A DNA stretch of 64,000 nucleotides from Solibacillus sp040274725 (GCA_040274725.1 JBEMAQ010000021.1:1-64000); one strand, 5' to 3'; numbered from the stretch's first letter, positions 1-8,063 are shown. The notes: generated by a model not told the origin, from the sequence alone. A program made the numbers and translations.

Positions 1-55
1 GTAGAGCACTTGGTTTGGGACCAAGGGGTCGTAGGTTCGAATCCTGTCATTCCGA
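1..55 (+). tRNA. tRNA-Pro (anticodon TGG), 5' part outside window
   Basis: The window opens inside a tRNA. The anticodon arm reads CTTGGTTTGGGACCAAG with TGG in the loop, then a variable loop, a T arm with the GTTCGAAT signature (31-47), the acceptor strand CATTCCG and discriminator A at 55. The D arm is partly missing and the 5' acceptor strand lies upstream, so only the 3' two thirds are present. No CCA is encoded. It is probably the last intact member of a tRNA cluster. Confidence 0.92.
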
Positions 56-65
56 TCATTTATAG

Positions 66-137
66 AATCGTAGCTCGGCTAGTTCGAGCATGAGGTTCAT
101 ACCCAAAAGCTAGAGAGTTTGACTCTTATCCGGGTCA
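66..137 (+). pseudogene. Decayed tRNA-like stretch (resembles tRNA-Met)
   Basis: Directly after tRNA-Pro the sequence keeps the order and spacing of tRNA landmarks: a D-arm-like GTAGCTCGGCTAG, an anticodon-loop-like GGTTCATACC (CAT), a T-loop-like GAGAGTTTGACTC, and CCGGGTC where an acceptor strand would lie. The anticodon and T stems pair poorly and no matching 5' acceptor strand is visible. I infer a degenerate tRNA; chance resemblance is possible. Confidence 0.4.
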
Positions 138-143
138 TTTACA

Positions 144-173
144 AGTATGTAGCAGAAGCTGCATACTTTTTTT
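144..173 (+). terminator. Intrinsic terminator of the tRNA transcript
   Basis: Ten-base-pair stem (144-153 with 158-167, one G-U pair), loop AGAA, followed by a T run. It closes the tRNA transcription unit. Confidence 0.85.
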
Positions 174-461
174 GTATTTAAAATGGATTTCATTAGCTAA
201 AGCGCCTACTTTTGGGGAACTAGTTATAGCGATATAGAGAATGAAAACATCATTTAATTAGGGGCATTTTCGTATCAATGTCAAATAATACGGTTATTAT
301 GATTTATGGGACTACTACATCTAGATACTACTAGAGTATTTTCTTTATAACCATTCATTTTTAGTTCAAATATCTCCCTGCATACCATTATATGTATATT
401 TGATGTTCTTATAATCGTATACTAACGGCTTGAAAGAAAGATAAACTATGCCATTACGGTC

Positions 462-1172
462 TTATTCCTTTACACAAAACGTTTGTAGTACCTCACCTTG
501 ATAATTCAAGAGCACAGCATTTAGCTGACCGCCATATACATAGGCTCCATCGATTGCGATGTATTTTTTGTCCGTGCTTATCCAAATATCATCCGCTTGA
601 TGGATTAGTTTTGTTGGCGTATGACCGAAAACGTTGACGTACGGTGTTTGGTTCGGGTGTAAGTAATGTTTTCGTATCCATAAAAAATCGCTTTTAGTGG
701 ATTCTAAAAAATTAGCCGAGTGTGAATGAAAGCCTGCGTGTGTGAGGAGCACGTTGTGAATGACTTTGTATGGCTTTGCGTTTTCTAAAAATACGAGCTC
801 GTCAGTGAAATGTTCCCGTATATAGTCAATGATTTGCATAGAGGAGTTGAATGTTTTCGCTGCATCTGGTACATCGTTCAAAAAAGACAGCAATGTTTCT
901 TTCACGCCAGCGGATAATAAATAATTGGAGTTTTCTACAGGAAAGCGAATGAAATCTAACAGGATTTGTTCATGGTTTCCTTTGCAAACAATGACTTGTT
1001 CTCCATACGTCGCTTTGAGTGCCATTGCTTTTCTGATGACCTCTAATGATTGCGGTCCGCGATCGACTAAATCGCCGAGAAGGACAAGCTTGCTTTCCTG
1101 GTCCCAAAATCGGAGAATTTGCTCGAATTGCTTATACATACCGTGGATGTCGCTTACTACGAAAATGCTCAT
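462..1172 (-). CDS. PP1/PrpE-like metallophosphatase
   Basis: A 236-residue calcineurin-like phosphoesterase. The metal-binding signatures appear in order: DIHG near residue 8, GDLVDRG near 33, GNHE near 65, and single His residues later (THAG, FGHTPT). This set is typical of the bacterial PP1-like family that includes PrpE and diadenosine tetraphosphatases, which hydrolyse phosphoprotein or nucleotide phosphoesters in the cytoplasm. Substrate cannot be told from sequence. GGAGGAGCC just before the ATG fixes the start. It is transcribed alone, opposite to the tRNA region. Confidence 0.85.
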   Translation of the reverse strand: MSIFVVSDIHGMYKQFEQILRFWDQESKLVLLGDLVDRGPQSLEVIRKAMALKATYGEQVIVCKGNHEQILLDFIRFPVENSNYLLSAGVKETLLSFLNDVPDAAKTFNSSMQIIDYIREHFTDELVFLENAKPYKVIHNVLLTHAGFHSHSANFLESTKSDFLWIRKHYLHPNQTPYVNVFGHTPTKLIHQADDIWISTDKKYIAIDGAYVYGGQLNAVLLNYQGEVLQTFCVKE

Positions 1173-1234
1173 GGCTCCTCCTTGTGTAAAATAGAATTGC
1201 TTTTATTTTATTATAGTATTTGGAAATCTAAAGA

Positions 1235-1275
1235 AGGCTCAGACACCAGTCAATTATTTACTGGCGTCTGAGCCT
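1235..1275 (-). terminator. Intrinsic terminator of the small gene at 1303-1641
   Basis: Sixteen-base-pair arms (1235-1250 and 1260-1275, one mismatch or wobble) with a 9-base loop; on the minus strand a TTCTTT tail follows. Confidence 0.8.
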
Positions 1276-1302
1276 TTCATTTAACGGAAAAACCGAAGTG
1301 GG

Positions 1303-1641
1303 TTACAGGTAACTATCATCTAGAGAAAGCGTAAGTATTGGCGAAATGAAGTAAATACTTTCAACGCCCGTGTGCTCATTATCGGCCTTGAAACATTTGA
1401 AGCCGGCGCTTTCGATGTAGTCTACACCTAAATCATCCAGCGCTGAAAATATACGTGGATTTGTGTCGACTAAAGACTGAACTGCTGCACGCAGGTTACC
1501 ATTTTGCGGAAGATCCTCCTCCTCGTATTCTCCTTGTGCTAAAATGCTGTTCATCGCTTCACGAATTGCCTCTTCGTTCTCTACTTGCTTGCCGTAAGCA
1601 GCTAAAGCAGCGAGCATTTCTTCCATTGATTTGAATGACAT
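1303..1641 (-). CDS. Small protein of unknown function
   Basis: Predicted 112 residues from the ATG at 1641 (peptide begins MSFKSMEEML), which has AGGAAAGG nine bases upstream. The longer reading frame to 1683 would place the ribosome site inside the gene, so I prefer the shorter form. The N-terminal half looks helical and rich in Glu and Ala, the C-terminal half more beta-like; no signal peptide or membrane segment is visible. I do not recognise a family. It has its own terminator and no operon partner. Confidence 0.65.
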   Translation of the reverse strand: MSFKSMEEMLAALAAYGKQVENEEAIREAMNSILAQGEYEEEDLPQNGNLRAAVQSLVDTNPRIFSALDDLGVDYIESAGFKCFKADNEHTGVESIYFISPILTLSLDDSYL

Positions 1642-1764
1642 CGTAATCATCCTTTCCTTTTGAATTTGTAACGTTTTCACCATTACACAGCTTGTGGAAT
1701 TGCGAATAGCTGAATAAATAATGAAATGTGCAAAAGCTTGATTTTGTGAAAAATAAAGCGATTT

Positions 1765-1785
1765 TGAATCATTTTGTATGATTCA
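1765..1785. promoter_or_regulatory. Perfect inverted repeat, candidate operator
   Basis: TGAATCAT, a 5-base spacer, then ATGATTCA: two perfect 8-base arms in the gap between the small minus-strand gene and the hisS leader promoter. No U tract follows, so it is not a terminator. It could be an operator for either divergent unit. Confidence 0.35.
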
Positions 1786-1913
1786 TGCTGCAGGGGTGAA
1801 CAGGTGGCTGAATATATATGGTTTTTGAGGTCAGAAAACAGCGATTTTTTAAGAAAAAGTGCGATTACAAGGAGCGAGTTCGGCGACAGATCCCAGCCTG
1901 TTTCAAATGAGCC

Positions 1914-1942
1914 TTGTGTTTTATTTTTATTTGCTGTATCAT
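1914..1942 (+). promoter_or_regulatory. Sigma-A-like promoter of the hisS leader
   Basis: TTGTGT (1914-1919), exactly 17 bases, then TATCAT (1937-1942). Transcription would begin near 1949-1950, giving only about 20 untranslated bases before the leader peptide ATG at 1971, as is usual for leader-peptide attenuators. Confidence 0.55.
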
Positions 1943-1970
1943 CAAATCTAATTTAAAGGGAGGTATTGTT

Positions 1971-2024
1971 ATGGATAGAACCGTATTATTCATGTTCACA
2001 ACTGTACATCATCATATCGAGTAG
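1971..2024 (+). CDS. His-rich leader peptide (candidate attenuator peptide)
   Basis: A 17-codon reading frame, MDRTVLFMFTTVHHHIE, preceded by AAAGGGAGG with 7-8 bases spacing. It contains three consecutive CAT (His) codons near its end and stops with TAG at 2022. It lies about 130 bases upstream of a histidyl-tRNA synthetase gene, with a hairpin and an intrinsic terminator between them. By analogy with hisL-type leaders, ribosome stalling at the His codons when charged tRNA-His is scarce would allow read-through. That role is inferred from arrangement. Confidence 0.65.
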   Translation: MDRTVLFMFTTVHHHIE

Positions 2025-2068
2025 TCTTGCTATCTTTATTAATTTTTTAATATTGAATAGGAAGACTA
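2022..2068 (+). promoter_or_regulatory. Leader hairpin starting at the leader peptide stop codon
   Basis: TAGTCTT-G-CTAT (2022-2033) pairs with ATAG-G-AAGACTA (2057-2068); an inner ATTAA/TTAAT stem lies in the loop. The 5' arm begins at the leader stop codon, so a ribosome stalled on the His codons just upstream would block this hairpin. It is a candidate pause or switch structure; no alternative antiterminator pairing was found by eye. Confidence 0.5.
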
Positions 2069-2081
2069 TTTCCCGTTGAAT

Positions 2082-2128
2082 CGTATACTTAAAGCCGTTT
2101 TGGAGCTTTAGTGTTATGCGGTTTTTTT
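2082..2128 (+). terminator. Intrinsic terminator inside the hisS leader (attenuator)
   Basis: CGTATACTTAAAGC (2082-2095) pairs with 2105-2120 (14 pairs including G-U, two single-base bulges), loop CGTTTTGGA, followed by G and seven T. It lies upstream of hisS and downstream of the leader peptide, the position of an attenuator. Confidence 0.65.
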
Positions 2129-2156
2129 ATTTGCCAAAAATAAGGAGGAAATGATG

Positions 2157-3428
2157 ATGAAAAAGATGGATTATCAAAATGTTAGAGGAACACAGGATTT
2201 TTTACCGCAAGCGGAGGTAGTGAGACGCAAAATTCGCCGTACACTAGAGGATACGTTTATCTTGTATGGTTGCAAGCCGCTGGAAACGCCGATGATTAAT
2301 TATACAGATTTAATGGCGTCAAAATATGCAGGGGGCGCGGAGATTTTGCAGGAGATGTACACGCTAATGGACCGGGGAGAGCGCGAGTTGGCGTTGCGCT
2401 ATGATTTAACGATTCCATTTGCGAAGGTGGTGGCGATGAACCCAGAAATCTCGATGCCGTTTAAGCGCTATGAAATTGGCAAGGTGTTTCGCGATGGTCC
2501 GATTAAGGCAGGGCGTTTCCGTGAGTTTACCCAGTGTGACGTAGACATTGTCGGCGTGCAATCACAGGCGGCAGAGGCCGAGCTCATGATGATGGCGGTC
2601 GATGCGTTTCGCAAGCTAGACGTGGATATTTTTATTCAGTATAACAACCGAAAGCTCCTATACGGGCTGCTACAGTGCTTTGAGGTACCGGAAGCCGCGA
2701 TGAATCGTGTCATTTTAGTGCTTGATAAAATGGAGAAGATTGACCGGATGACATTAGTGGAGGAGCTAGCGGCATTAGGGCTAGAGGGTAAGTCACTGCA
2801 GGCGATTGAAGGATTTTTAGACGCGCAGGCGACGCTGGATTATTTTGAGCAGTATGCTACGGAAAATCGTTTTGTTACGGATGGCTTGCAGGAGCTACGT
2901 GAGTTAAATCGCTATTTAGAGGCACTGTGTATTACTGAAAGCTGTGTGTTTCATCCATTTTTAGCGCGTGGATTAGAAATTTATACGGGGACAATCTATG
3001 AAATTTTCCTTCGTGATGGTTCGATCAAATCGAGTATTGGCAGCGGTGGGCGCTATGATAATGCGATTGGTGGACTTATTGGTAGTGAGGCGGATTTTGC
3101 GACGGTCGGCATTTCATTTGGTTTGGATGTAATTTATACGGCATTTGAGCTAGCCGGAAAAGAGAATGCCGATGCGCTTGTCGATATTTATATTATTCCT
3201 CTTGGCACGGAGCAGGAGGCACTTTGTCTTGCAACGGCATTGCGTGCGCGTGGTAAGCGTGTTGAGGTGGAGCTGAGCCGGAAGAAGCTGCGAAAGGCAA
3301 TGGATAAGGCAAACCGGGAAAACGTCCCAAACGTCATTGTATTAGGTGAACAAGAGGTCGCAGAAGGCATGTATAAATTAAAAAATATGCGCACGGGCGA
3401 GGTAGAGACGTATTCATTTTGTTATTAA
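2157..3428 (+). CDS. hisS: Histidyl-tRNA synthetase (stand-alone copy)
   Basis: Class II aminoacyl-tRNA synthetase that charges tRNA-His. Visible: the N-terminal RGTQDFLP motif, motif 2 (FRDGPIKAGRFREFTQCDVD), the His-specific LEIYTGT segment, motif 3 (GSGGRYDNAIGG) and the C-terminal anticodon-binding domain from about residue 325. About 423 residues, normal for full HisRS, so this is not the shorter regulatory HisZ. Three tandem ATG codons occur; 2157 is 8 bases from AAGGAGG (2142-2148), better than 2151. It is monocistronic and not next to aspS, the usual partner in Bacillales, so a second copy elsewhere is possible. Expression is probably controlled by the leader at 1949-2130. Confidence 0.93.
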   Translation: MKKMDYQNVRGTQDFLPQAEVVRRKIRRTLEDTFILYGCKPLETPMINYTDLMASKYAGGAEILQEMYTLMDRGERELALRYDLTIPFAKVVAMNPEISMPFKRYEIGKVFRDGPIKAGRFREFTQCDVDIVGVQSQAAEAELMMMAVDAFRKLDVDIFIQYNNRKLLYGLLQCFEVPEAAMNRVILVLDKMEKIDRMTLVEELAALGLEGKSLQAIEGFLDAQATLDYFEQYATENRFVTDGLQELRELNRYLEALCITESCVFHPFLARGLEIYTGTIYEIFLRDGSIKSSIGSGGRYDNAIGGLIGSEADFATVGISFGLDVIYTAFELAGKENADALVDIYIIPLGTEQEALCLATALRARGKRVEVELSRKKLRKAMDKANRENVPNVIVLGEQEVAEGMYKLKNMRTGEVETYSFCY

Positions 3429-3467
3429 GGAATCAGTGGGCAATATGCATTTGATTGAGTCTAAAAG

Positions 3468-3494
3468 AAAGCGTCTGGCATAGGCAGGCGCTTT
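3468..3494 (+). terminator. Hairpin terminator after hisS
   Basis: AAAGCGTCTG and CAGGCGCTTT (ten pairs, one wobble) around a 7-base loop. The following CAATTT is a weak U tract. It lies between convergent genes and may act both ways. Confidence 0.55.
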
Positions 3495-3578
3495 CAATTT
3501 AGCTTCAACTAAAATCTAACCAGCACAGGCCATCTTCAACGTGGAATTGCCCGAGACAACGAACCTGCTTTGAATGAT

Positions 3579-4151
3579 TTATTTAGAAAGATTGCCCCAT
3601 TTATTCGGATAGTAGTTGTCCTTGAGGTATAGATAGATTTTCGCAATATTTCGCGCGTCGTCTATCCCGCGGTGATGCGTGCCCTCTAGCTCAATGCCAC
3701 ATAGCGCGAGTGCCTTTTTCATCCCGCAGCGCTGGATATTGAGCAAATCCGCAAACTCCTGCTTGAGATTAATGTGGCGCTTCATCCAAAACGGCGGCAC
3801 TACGTCATGCCGCGCAAAATCCTTCAACAGCTGCTTCCGGTCATAATCGCCCCACGACAAACTCCGCGCATTGCCAATGAATGTGCCAAATGCTGCGCTC
3901 ACCTCAACGAAATCAGGCGCATTCCAGACATCCTCCGCAGTAATCGTTGTCAGCTCAGTGCAAAACGGTGTGATGACGGTATCCCTTGGCCGGATAAATG
4001 TATTGAACTCATCCACAATGCGCCCACCTTTAATTTTCACCGCGCCGATTTCAATAATCTCATTATCAAAGTAGAAATCAACCAGCTTGTCCTCACACGT
4101 AGCCTCTAAATCAAAAATAACAGCCTCGTCTAGTTTTTTGAGTATGGAAAT
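3579..4151 (-). CDS. ERI1/KapD-like 3'-5' exonuclease, apparent ATT start
   Basis: DEDDh exonuclease of about 190 residues. The ATG/GTG/TTG-initiated frame begins only at GTG 4040 and lacks the first catalytic motif. Extending in frame gives FDLEATCED (Asp and Glu metal ligands) and EIIEIGAVK, then SWGDYDRKQ and the final THHRGIDDARN His-Asp motif. The frame runs to an in-frame stop just upstream; the only start with a ribosome site is ATT at 4151 (peptide begins MSILKKLDEA), 9-10 bases after GAAAGGA. ERI1-like enzymes trim RNA 3' ends; KapD in Bacillus affects sporulation kinase signalling. The AUU start is inferred; a sequencing error or loss of function are alternatives. Confidence 0.75.
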   Translation of the reverse strand: MSILKKLDEAVIFDLEATCEDKLVDFYFDNEIIEIGAVKIKGGRIVDEFNTFIRPRDTVITPFCTELTTITAEDVWNAPDFVEVSAAFGTFIGNARSLSWGDYDRKQLLKDFARHDVVPPFWMKRHINLKQEFADLLNIQRCGMKKALALCGIELEGTHHRGIDDARNIAKIYLYLKDNYYPNKWGNLSK

Positions 4152-4530
4152 GGTAGTTCAGTCCTTTCAGGTGGGATGTGAAATTTCCTTAATTGTTGGA
4201 ATTATCGTAAGGGGAGTGGTGGGTTTTGTCAATTTGATGCCTCGTATAAATTGTATTCAACACCGTAGAAGGATTGCACTTTGCAAGAAGATCTAGACCC
4301 AGATAATGGTTTATTGTTATGCTGTAATTAGAGTGGGCTTTATGTGGCATGAGCGGTATGTTTTTGATGCATGTACATTTTTAATAAGTGGATAGTAATT
4401 TTAAAATGAGCTTTAATTTTTTGGCTTTGTTAAGTGTTAAAGCTTCATTGTACAACTCCCTTTTTATAAAAATAGCGGAGATAAAATAGGGTGAAATACA
4501 GATTTTCATAATTTGAATGGAGTGAAAAAA
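4152..4530. other. AT-rich intergenic stretch upstream of the restriction module
   Basis: About 380 bases with no convincing gene, RNA or clear terminator. It is visibly AT-rich, like the first 500 bases of the next gene, and must hold the promoters of the divergent exonuclease and McrB-like genes. A weak TTTTTATAAAAATAG hairpin-like stretch near 4460 is not convincing. Confidence 0.5.
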
Positions 4531-6099
4531 GTGGCATATAGTAGGGAAACTGGCAATGTAAATGTAGAGACTTTAATGGAAGTATTAAATGTAAGCAGAA
4601 AAGGGGCAGAAGTAATCTTTCAAAATGAAAATTTACTTATTATCTCACCATCTGTTCAAAATGGTTCGGATTGGTTTGATATTCGAAAAGTAAATTTAAT
4701 TCGTTTTCAAGAGAGTAAGAAAAAGGGTTTACTTATTTTGAGGCACAGTAATCATTTTTTAATGGCAGATCTTAGGGATTTTGCTTATCAAATGATGCAG
4801 GAAGATACGATTCGCAGTACAAGTACGGGCGGTGAACATTGGAAGTTTAATATTGAGTGTTATGAGCAGAAATATATTGTTTATAATCAGGGAAACCGAA
4901 ATGTCTTATACACGATGAGATTTTCAACAGTTGAGGGCTTTAAAAAAGAATCGGAAAAAATGCTTAAAGTATTAGAACCGTATAATTTTGTCGTTAAAGA
5001 AGAAAAGAAAGCTTTAATTTTTAATGAAAACCCTGTGGATTTAGTAAAGTCAGAAGTTCTTATTCCCCACATCCACCAATACATAAAATCAAAAGGCTTC
5101 AACTACTCATTAGATAACATTAAAAATCTCTATCTTTCACTTCGCAGTAAGCCGTTCGTGATTATTTCAGGTATTTCAGGCACGGGAAAGACGAAGATTG
5201 TGCAGCTGTTTGCGGAAAGCATTGGCGCGACAGAGGACAATGGGCAGTTGACGCTGATTCCGGTGCGTCCAGATTGGAGTGACGGCTCGGAGTTACTTGG
5301 CTACCGGGATATTAAGGGTGAGTTTGTTGAAGGTATTTTTACAGGAGTAGTACGCGCGGCAAGTGAGCATTTAGACCGCCCGTATTTTGTGTTACTGGAT
5401 GAGATGAATTTAGCCCGTGTGGAATATTACTTTAGTGATGTACTGAGCATTATGGAAAGCCGTAAAAAGGTAGACGGAGCATATACATCATCACCGCTGC
5501 TGCCGGATATTGATAGTAATTTAACGTTACCGTCGAATTTATATTTGATTGGCACAGTCAATATGGATGAGACGACGCATCCGTTTAGTAAAAAGGTGCT
5601 GGACCGCGCGAATACGATTGAATTTAATGAGGTGGATTTGAATGATTTCTCGTTTTTAGAGTCAGCGCGTGAGGCTGTGCCACATATTTCGCTAGCAAAT
5701 ACATCACTTGAGGCAAGCTATGTTCAGCTACAGGATGGTTACGCACAGTATAAAGAATTGATTCACCGTGTGTCGCAAAAATTGGACGCAATCAATACAT
5801 ACATGAAGCCGATGCACGCACAAATTGGCTACCGCGTGCGAGACGAGATTTGCTTTTATCTGATGCATAATCAGGAGGGCTCGCTACTAAGTGAGGATGC
5901 GGCGTTTGATTATTGCGTGATGCAAAAAATCCTACCACGTCTTGCTGGGAGCGGTCAGAAAATTCGTACGGCATTGGACAACTTATACACACACTTAACA
6001 GAGGAAGACGAGGTGCGTTATCCACAAAGTGCAGAAAAGGTGCAGGAGATGCTTGGGAGGTTAGATGATGATGGCTTTACATCATTCTGGATCTCGTAA
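4531..6099 (+). CDS. McrB-like AAA+ GTPase subunit of a type IV-like restriction system
   Basis: About 522 residues from GTG 4531, preceded by GGAGTG; TTG at 4513 is possible but has no ribosome site. Residues 1-180 form an unrecognised domain, expected by position to recognise DNA. The AAA+ core follows: Walker A GISGTGKT (214-221), Walker B FVLLDEMN (Asp/Glu 290-291), and the McrB-type GTVNMDETTHPFSKKVLDRA segment. In McrBC, this motor translocates DNA and activates the nuclease partner. The next gene overlaps by 35 bases, supporting one complex. The first third is much more AT-rich than the rest, suggesting a swapped specificity domain. McrB identity is from motifs; the target modification is unknown. 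Confidence 0.85.
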   Translation: MAYSRETGNVNVETLMEVLNVSRKGAEVIFQNENLLIISPSVQNGSDWFDIRKVNLIRFQESKKKGLLILRHSNHFLMADLRDFAYQMMQEDTIRSTSTGGEHWKFNIECYEQKYIVYNQGNRNVLYTMRFSTVEGFKKESEKMLKVLEPYNFVVKEEKKALIFNENPVDLVKSEVLIPHIHQYIKSKGFNYSLDNIKNLYLSLRSKPFVIISGISGTGKTKIVQLFAESIGATEDNGQLTLIPVRPDWSDGSELLGYRDIKGEFVEGIFTGVVRAASEHLDRPYFVLLDEMNLARVEYYFSDVLSIMESRKKVDGAYTSSPLLPDIDSNLTLPSNLYLIGTVNMDETTHPFSKKVLDRANTIEFNEVDLNDFSFLESAREAVPHISLANTSLEASYVQLQDGYAQYKELIHRVSQKLDAINTYMKPMHAQIGYRVRDEICFYLMHNQEGSLLSEDAAFDYCVMQKILPRLAGSGQKIRTALDNLYTHLTEEDEVRYPQSAEKVQEMLGRLDDDGFTSFWIS

Positions 6100-7939
6100 A
6101 GCCATTAATTTAGCCGTCATTCAAACAGCCCACATGACGCTGGTTATGAAGGGCAAGCTAGATTATTCAAAGTATATTGCGCAGGATGAAGAGGCGACGA
6201 TGCACTTTTCTTGTAGTGGACAGGGTGTAGAAAGCGTTGAAATTTATGATGCGCGTGAGGGGAAGCTTGTTGGGCAAACTGAACAGGCACTGTATCCGAT
6301 TTTTTTTGAGAATGGGATTTATGAGGTTATTATTATTCCGAAAAATGGTGAGCAGCTGACATTTTATCATGAGTTTTCAGCCTTTCGTGAGGCCATTAGT
6401 CGCCTGCCATACAGCACGACGCTGACAGGCAATCTCCATTTTCAAAATGAGGTTGGCTTTTCGACGTTTGATATTTTAGAAGATAATCAGCGACTACTCA
6501 CGGTGACCTTTGAGGTGTTTCCGACGAAGCTAGATTATAAAAAGGATTATCGAGCGCTGTTAGCTGGAGTGAATGAAGAAGTGTATAATCTCGCCTATCA
6601 TTTTATAAAGCGTACCTATTTGCAGGGGAGCGCGGAATTATTTCGTGAGCCGTCCTCTGCGGAATTTTACCGCCTGCTGACGGCACATTTTGAACAGTAT
6701 GAGCGGGCGATTGCACAGGTGGAGCGCCGGCCGCATCATCAGCTACAGACGTGCTATGAGGAGGTGCGCGGCGACCGTTTGCGTAAGCAGGATAGCCGGG
6801 GACGCGCATATTTACGTAAAAATGCACAGCGGTTTGTTGATGTGAAGGAAGGCATTGAAATCGGTGGGCGCACGGTGATGCCAGCGCGTGGTTTGCTGAT
6901 GAAAAAGCAGCATACAACTGATACGCATGAAAATCGTTACGTGAAATTTACGATGGAGCGCATTGTGAGTAAGCTGGAGCATTTACAGCTTGCCGTGAAG
7001 CGATTTCCGGATAAACAGCAGGCAGATACAGATTTAATTGAGCAGCTTGAGCAAATGATTGGGCTACTACGTGTCAAGCTACGCCAGCCATTTTGGCGAG
7101 CAATTGGCAAGCTAGACCGCACGATTAATAGCATGGTGCTACAAATGGGCACTGGCTATCGCGAAGTATTTCAGGTGTATGTAACGATTTCAAAAAGCAT
7201 TGTGCTAAAGGGTGAGCTGTATAAAATGGCTGTGAAGGATATTGCGACACTGTATGAATATTGGACGTTTTTAAAGCTTGGACGCATTTTAGAAAGCTCT
7301 TGTGACGCGGGTGAGCAGGATGTTATTCAACTAACGAATAACGGGTTGTTTCTCAATTTGAAGCAAAATCAGCGGGCGGTAAGGCATTTTGTGCATAAAA
7401 CAACCGGCGAAAAAATTACGCTCTGCTATCAATATAGCACGGGCAAAAAAATTCCGACTGTCACACAAAAGCCAGATTCTATGCTGAGCATTACAAAAAC
7501 GGATAAGGATTATTCCTATGAATATATTTTTGATGCGAAATATCGAATTGAGGTAAGGGATGGTGAGGCGGTAGGACCAAAAGAAGAGGACATTAACACC
7601 ATGCACCGCTACCGAGATTCAATTGTAGTAGAGCGCGCGGGTGCATATGAGCGCCGAGCATTTGGCGCATATGTCTTGTTCCCGTGGCATGATGAGGTGG
7701 CTTATGTGCAGCACCCGCTTTATGAAAGTATTAATACAGTGAACATTGGCGGGCTGCCTTTCTTGCCAAATTCGACAACTTTAGTAGAAAAAATAATTGA
7801 TTCACTGCTCAATAAAACAGCGGATGAATTACAGCAGCAGGGTATTTTGCCAATTGGTGCACGCGGCTATGAGTATGAGGTGAAGGCGCAGGAAGTTGGT
7901 GCTTATGTGGCTGCGGAGGTTGTAGATAAAGATTATTGA
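6065..7939 (+). CDS. McrC-like DUF2357 nuclease subunit, PD-(D/E)XK
   Basis: 624 residues starting within the end of the McrB-like gene (35-base overlap, GGGAGG before the ATG). The C-terminal third carries a PD-(D/E)XK core: Pro-Asp near 470-471 (QKPDSML), then FDAKYRI with Asp490 and Lys492, followed by a helix (MHRYRDSI) as in restriction nucleases. The long N-terminal part resembles DUF2357 proteins that pair with McrB GTPases. Function inferred: cleaves DNA marked by modification when driven by the GTPase. Length exceeds classical McrC (about 350 residues), typical of the DUF2357 branch. No methyltransferase lies nearby, consistent with a modification-dependent system. Confidence 0.8.
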   Translation: MMMALHHSGSRKAINLAVIQTAHMTLVMKGKLDYSKYIAQDEEATMHFSCSGQGVESVEIYDAREGKLVGQTEQALYPIFFENGIYEVIIIPKNGEQLTFYHEFSAFREAISRLPYSTTLTGNLHFQNEVGFSTFDILEDNQRLLTVTFEVFPTKLDYKKDYRALLAGVNEEVYNLAYHFIKRTYLQGSAELFREPSSAEFYRLLTAHFEQYERAIAQVERRPHHQLQTCYEEVRGDRLRKQDSRGRAYLRKNAQRFVDVKEGIEIGGRTVMPARGLLMKKQHTTDTHENRYVKFTMERIVSKLEHLQLAVKRFPDKQQADTDLIEQLEQMIGLLRVKLRQPFWRAIGKLDRTINSMVLQMGTGYREVFQVYVTISKSIVLKGELYKMAVKDIATLYEYWTFLKLGRILESSCDAGEQDVIQLTNNGLFLNLKQNQRAVRHFVHKTTGEKITLCYQYSTGKKIPTVTQKPDSMLSITKTDKDYSYEYIFDAKYRIEVRDGEAVGPKEEDINTMHRYRDSIVVERAGAYERRAFGAYVLFPWHDEVAYVQHPLYESINTVNIGGLPFLPNSTTLVEKIIDSLLNKTADELQQQGILPIGARGYEYEVKAQEVGAYVAAEVVDKDY

Positions 7940-8063
7940 TAGAGGAAGCCATTTGCCTGTTTTGGTGAATGGTTTTTTAATAAGTTAAGTATCGAACGTA
8001 TATTCTTTATTTGGTGTAGATAGTTTTATATACTAACTATTATTTAGTAAAGGAGTGAAAACA

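Noticed and set aside
1774..1956. 60-codon frame upstream of the hisS leader
   Set aside because: No ribosome site, odd composition, and it overlaps the -35/-10 elements of the leader promoter.
1780..2150. T-box riboswitch before hisS
   Set aside because: Searched by eye for AGGGTGGNACCGCG and a stem I with specifier loop; neither is present. The His-codon leader explains the region better.
4087..4296. 69-codon frame opposite the exonuclease start
   Set aside because: Antisense to the exonuclease N-terminus and without ribosome site.
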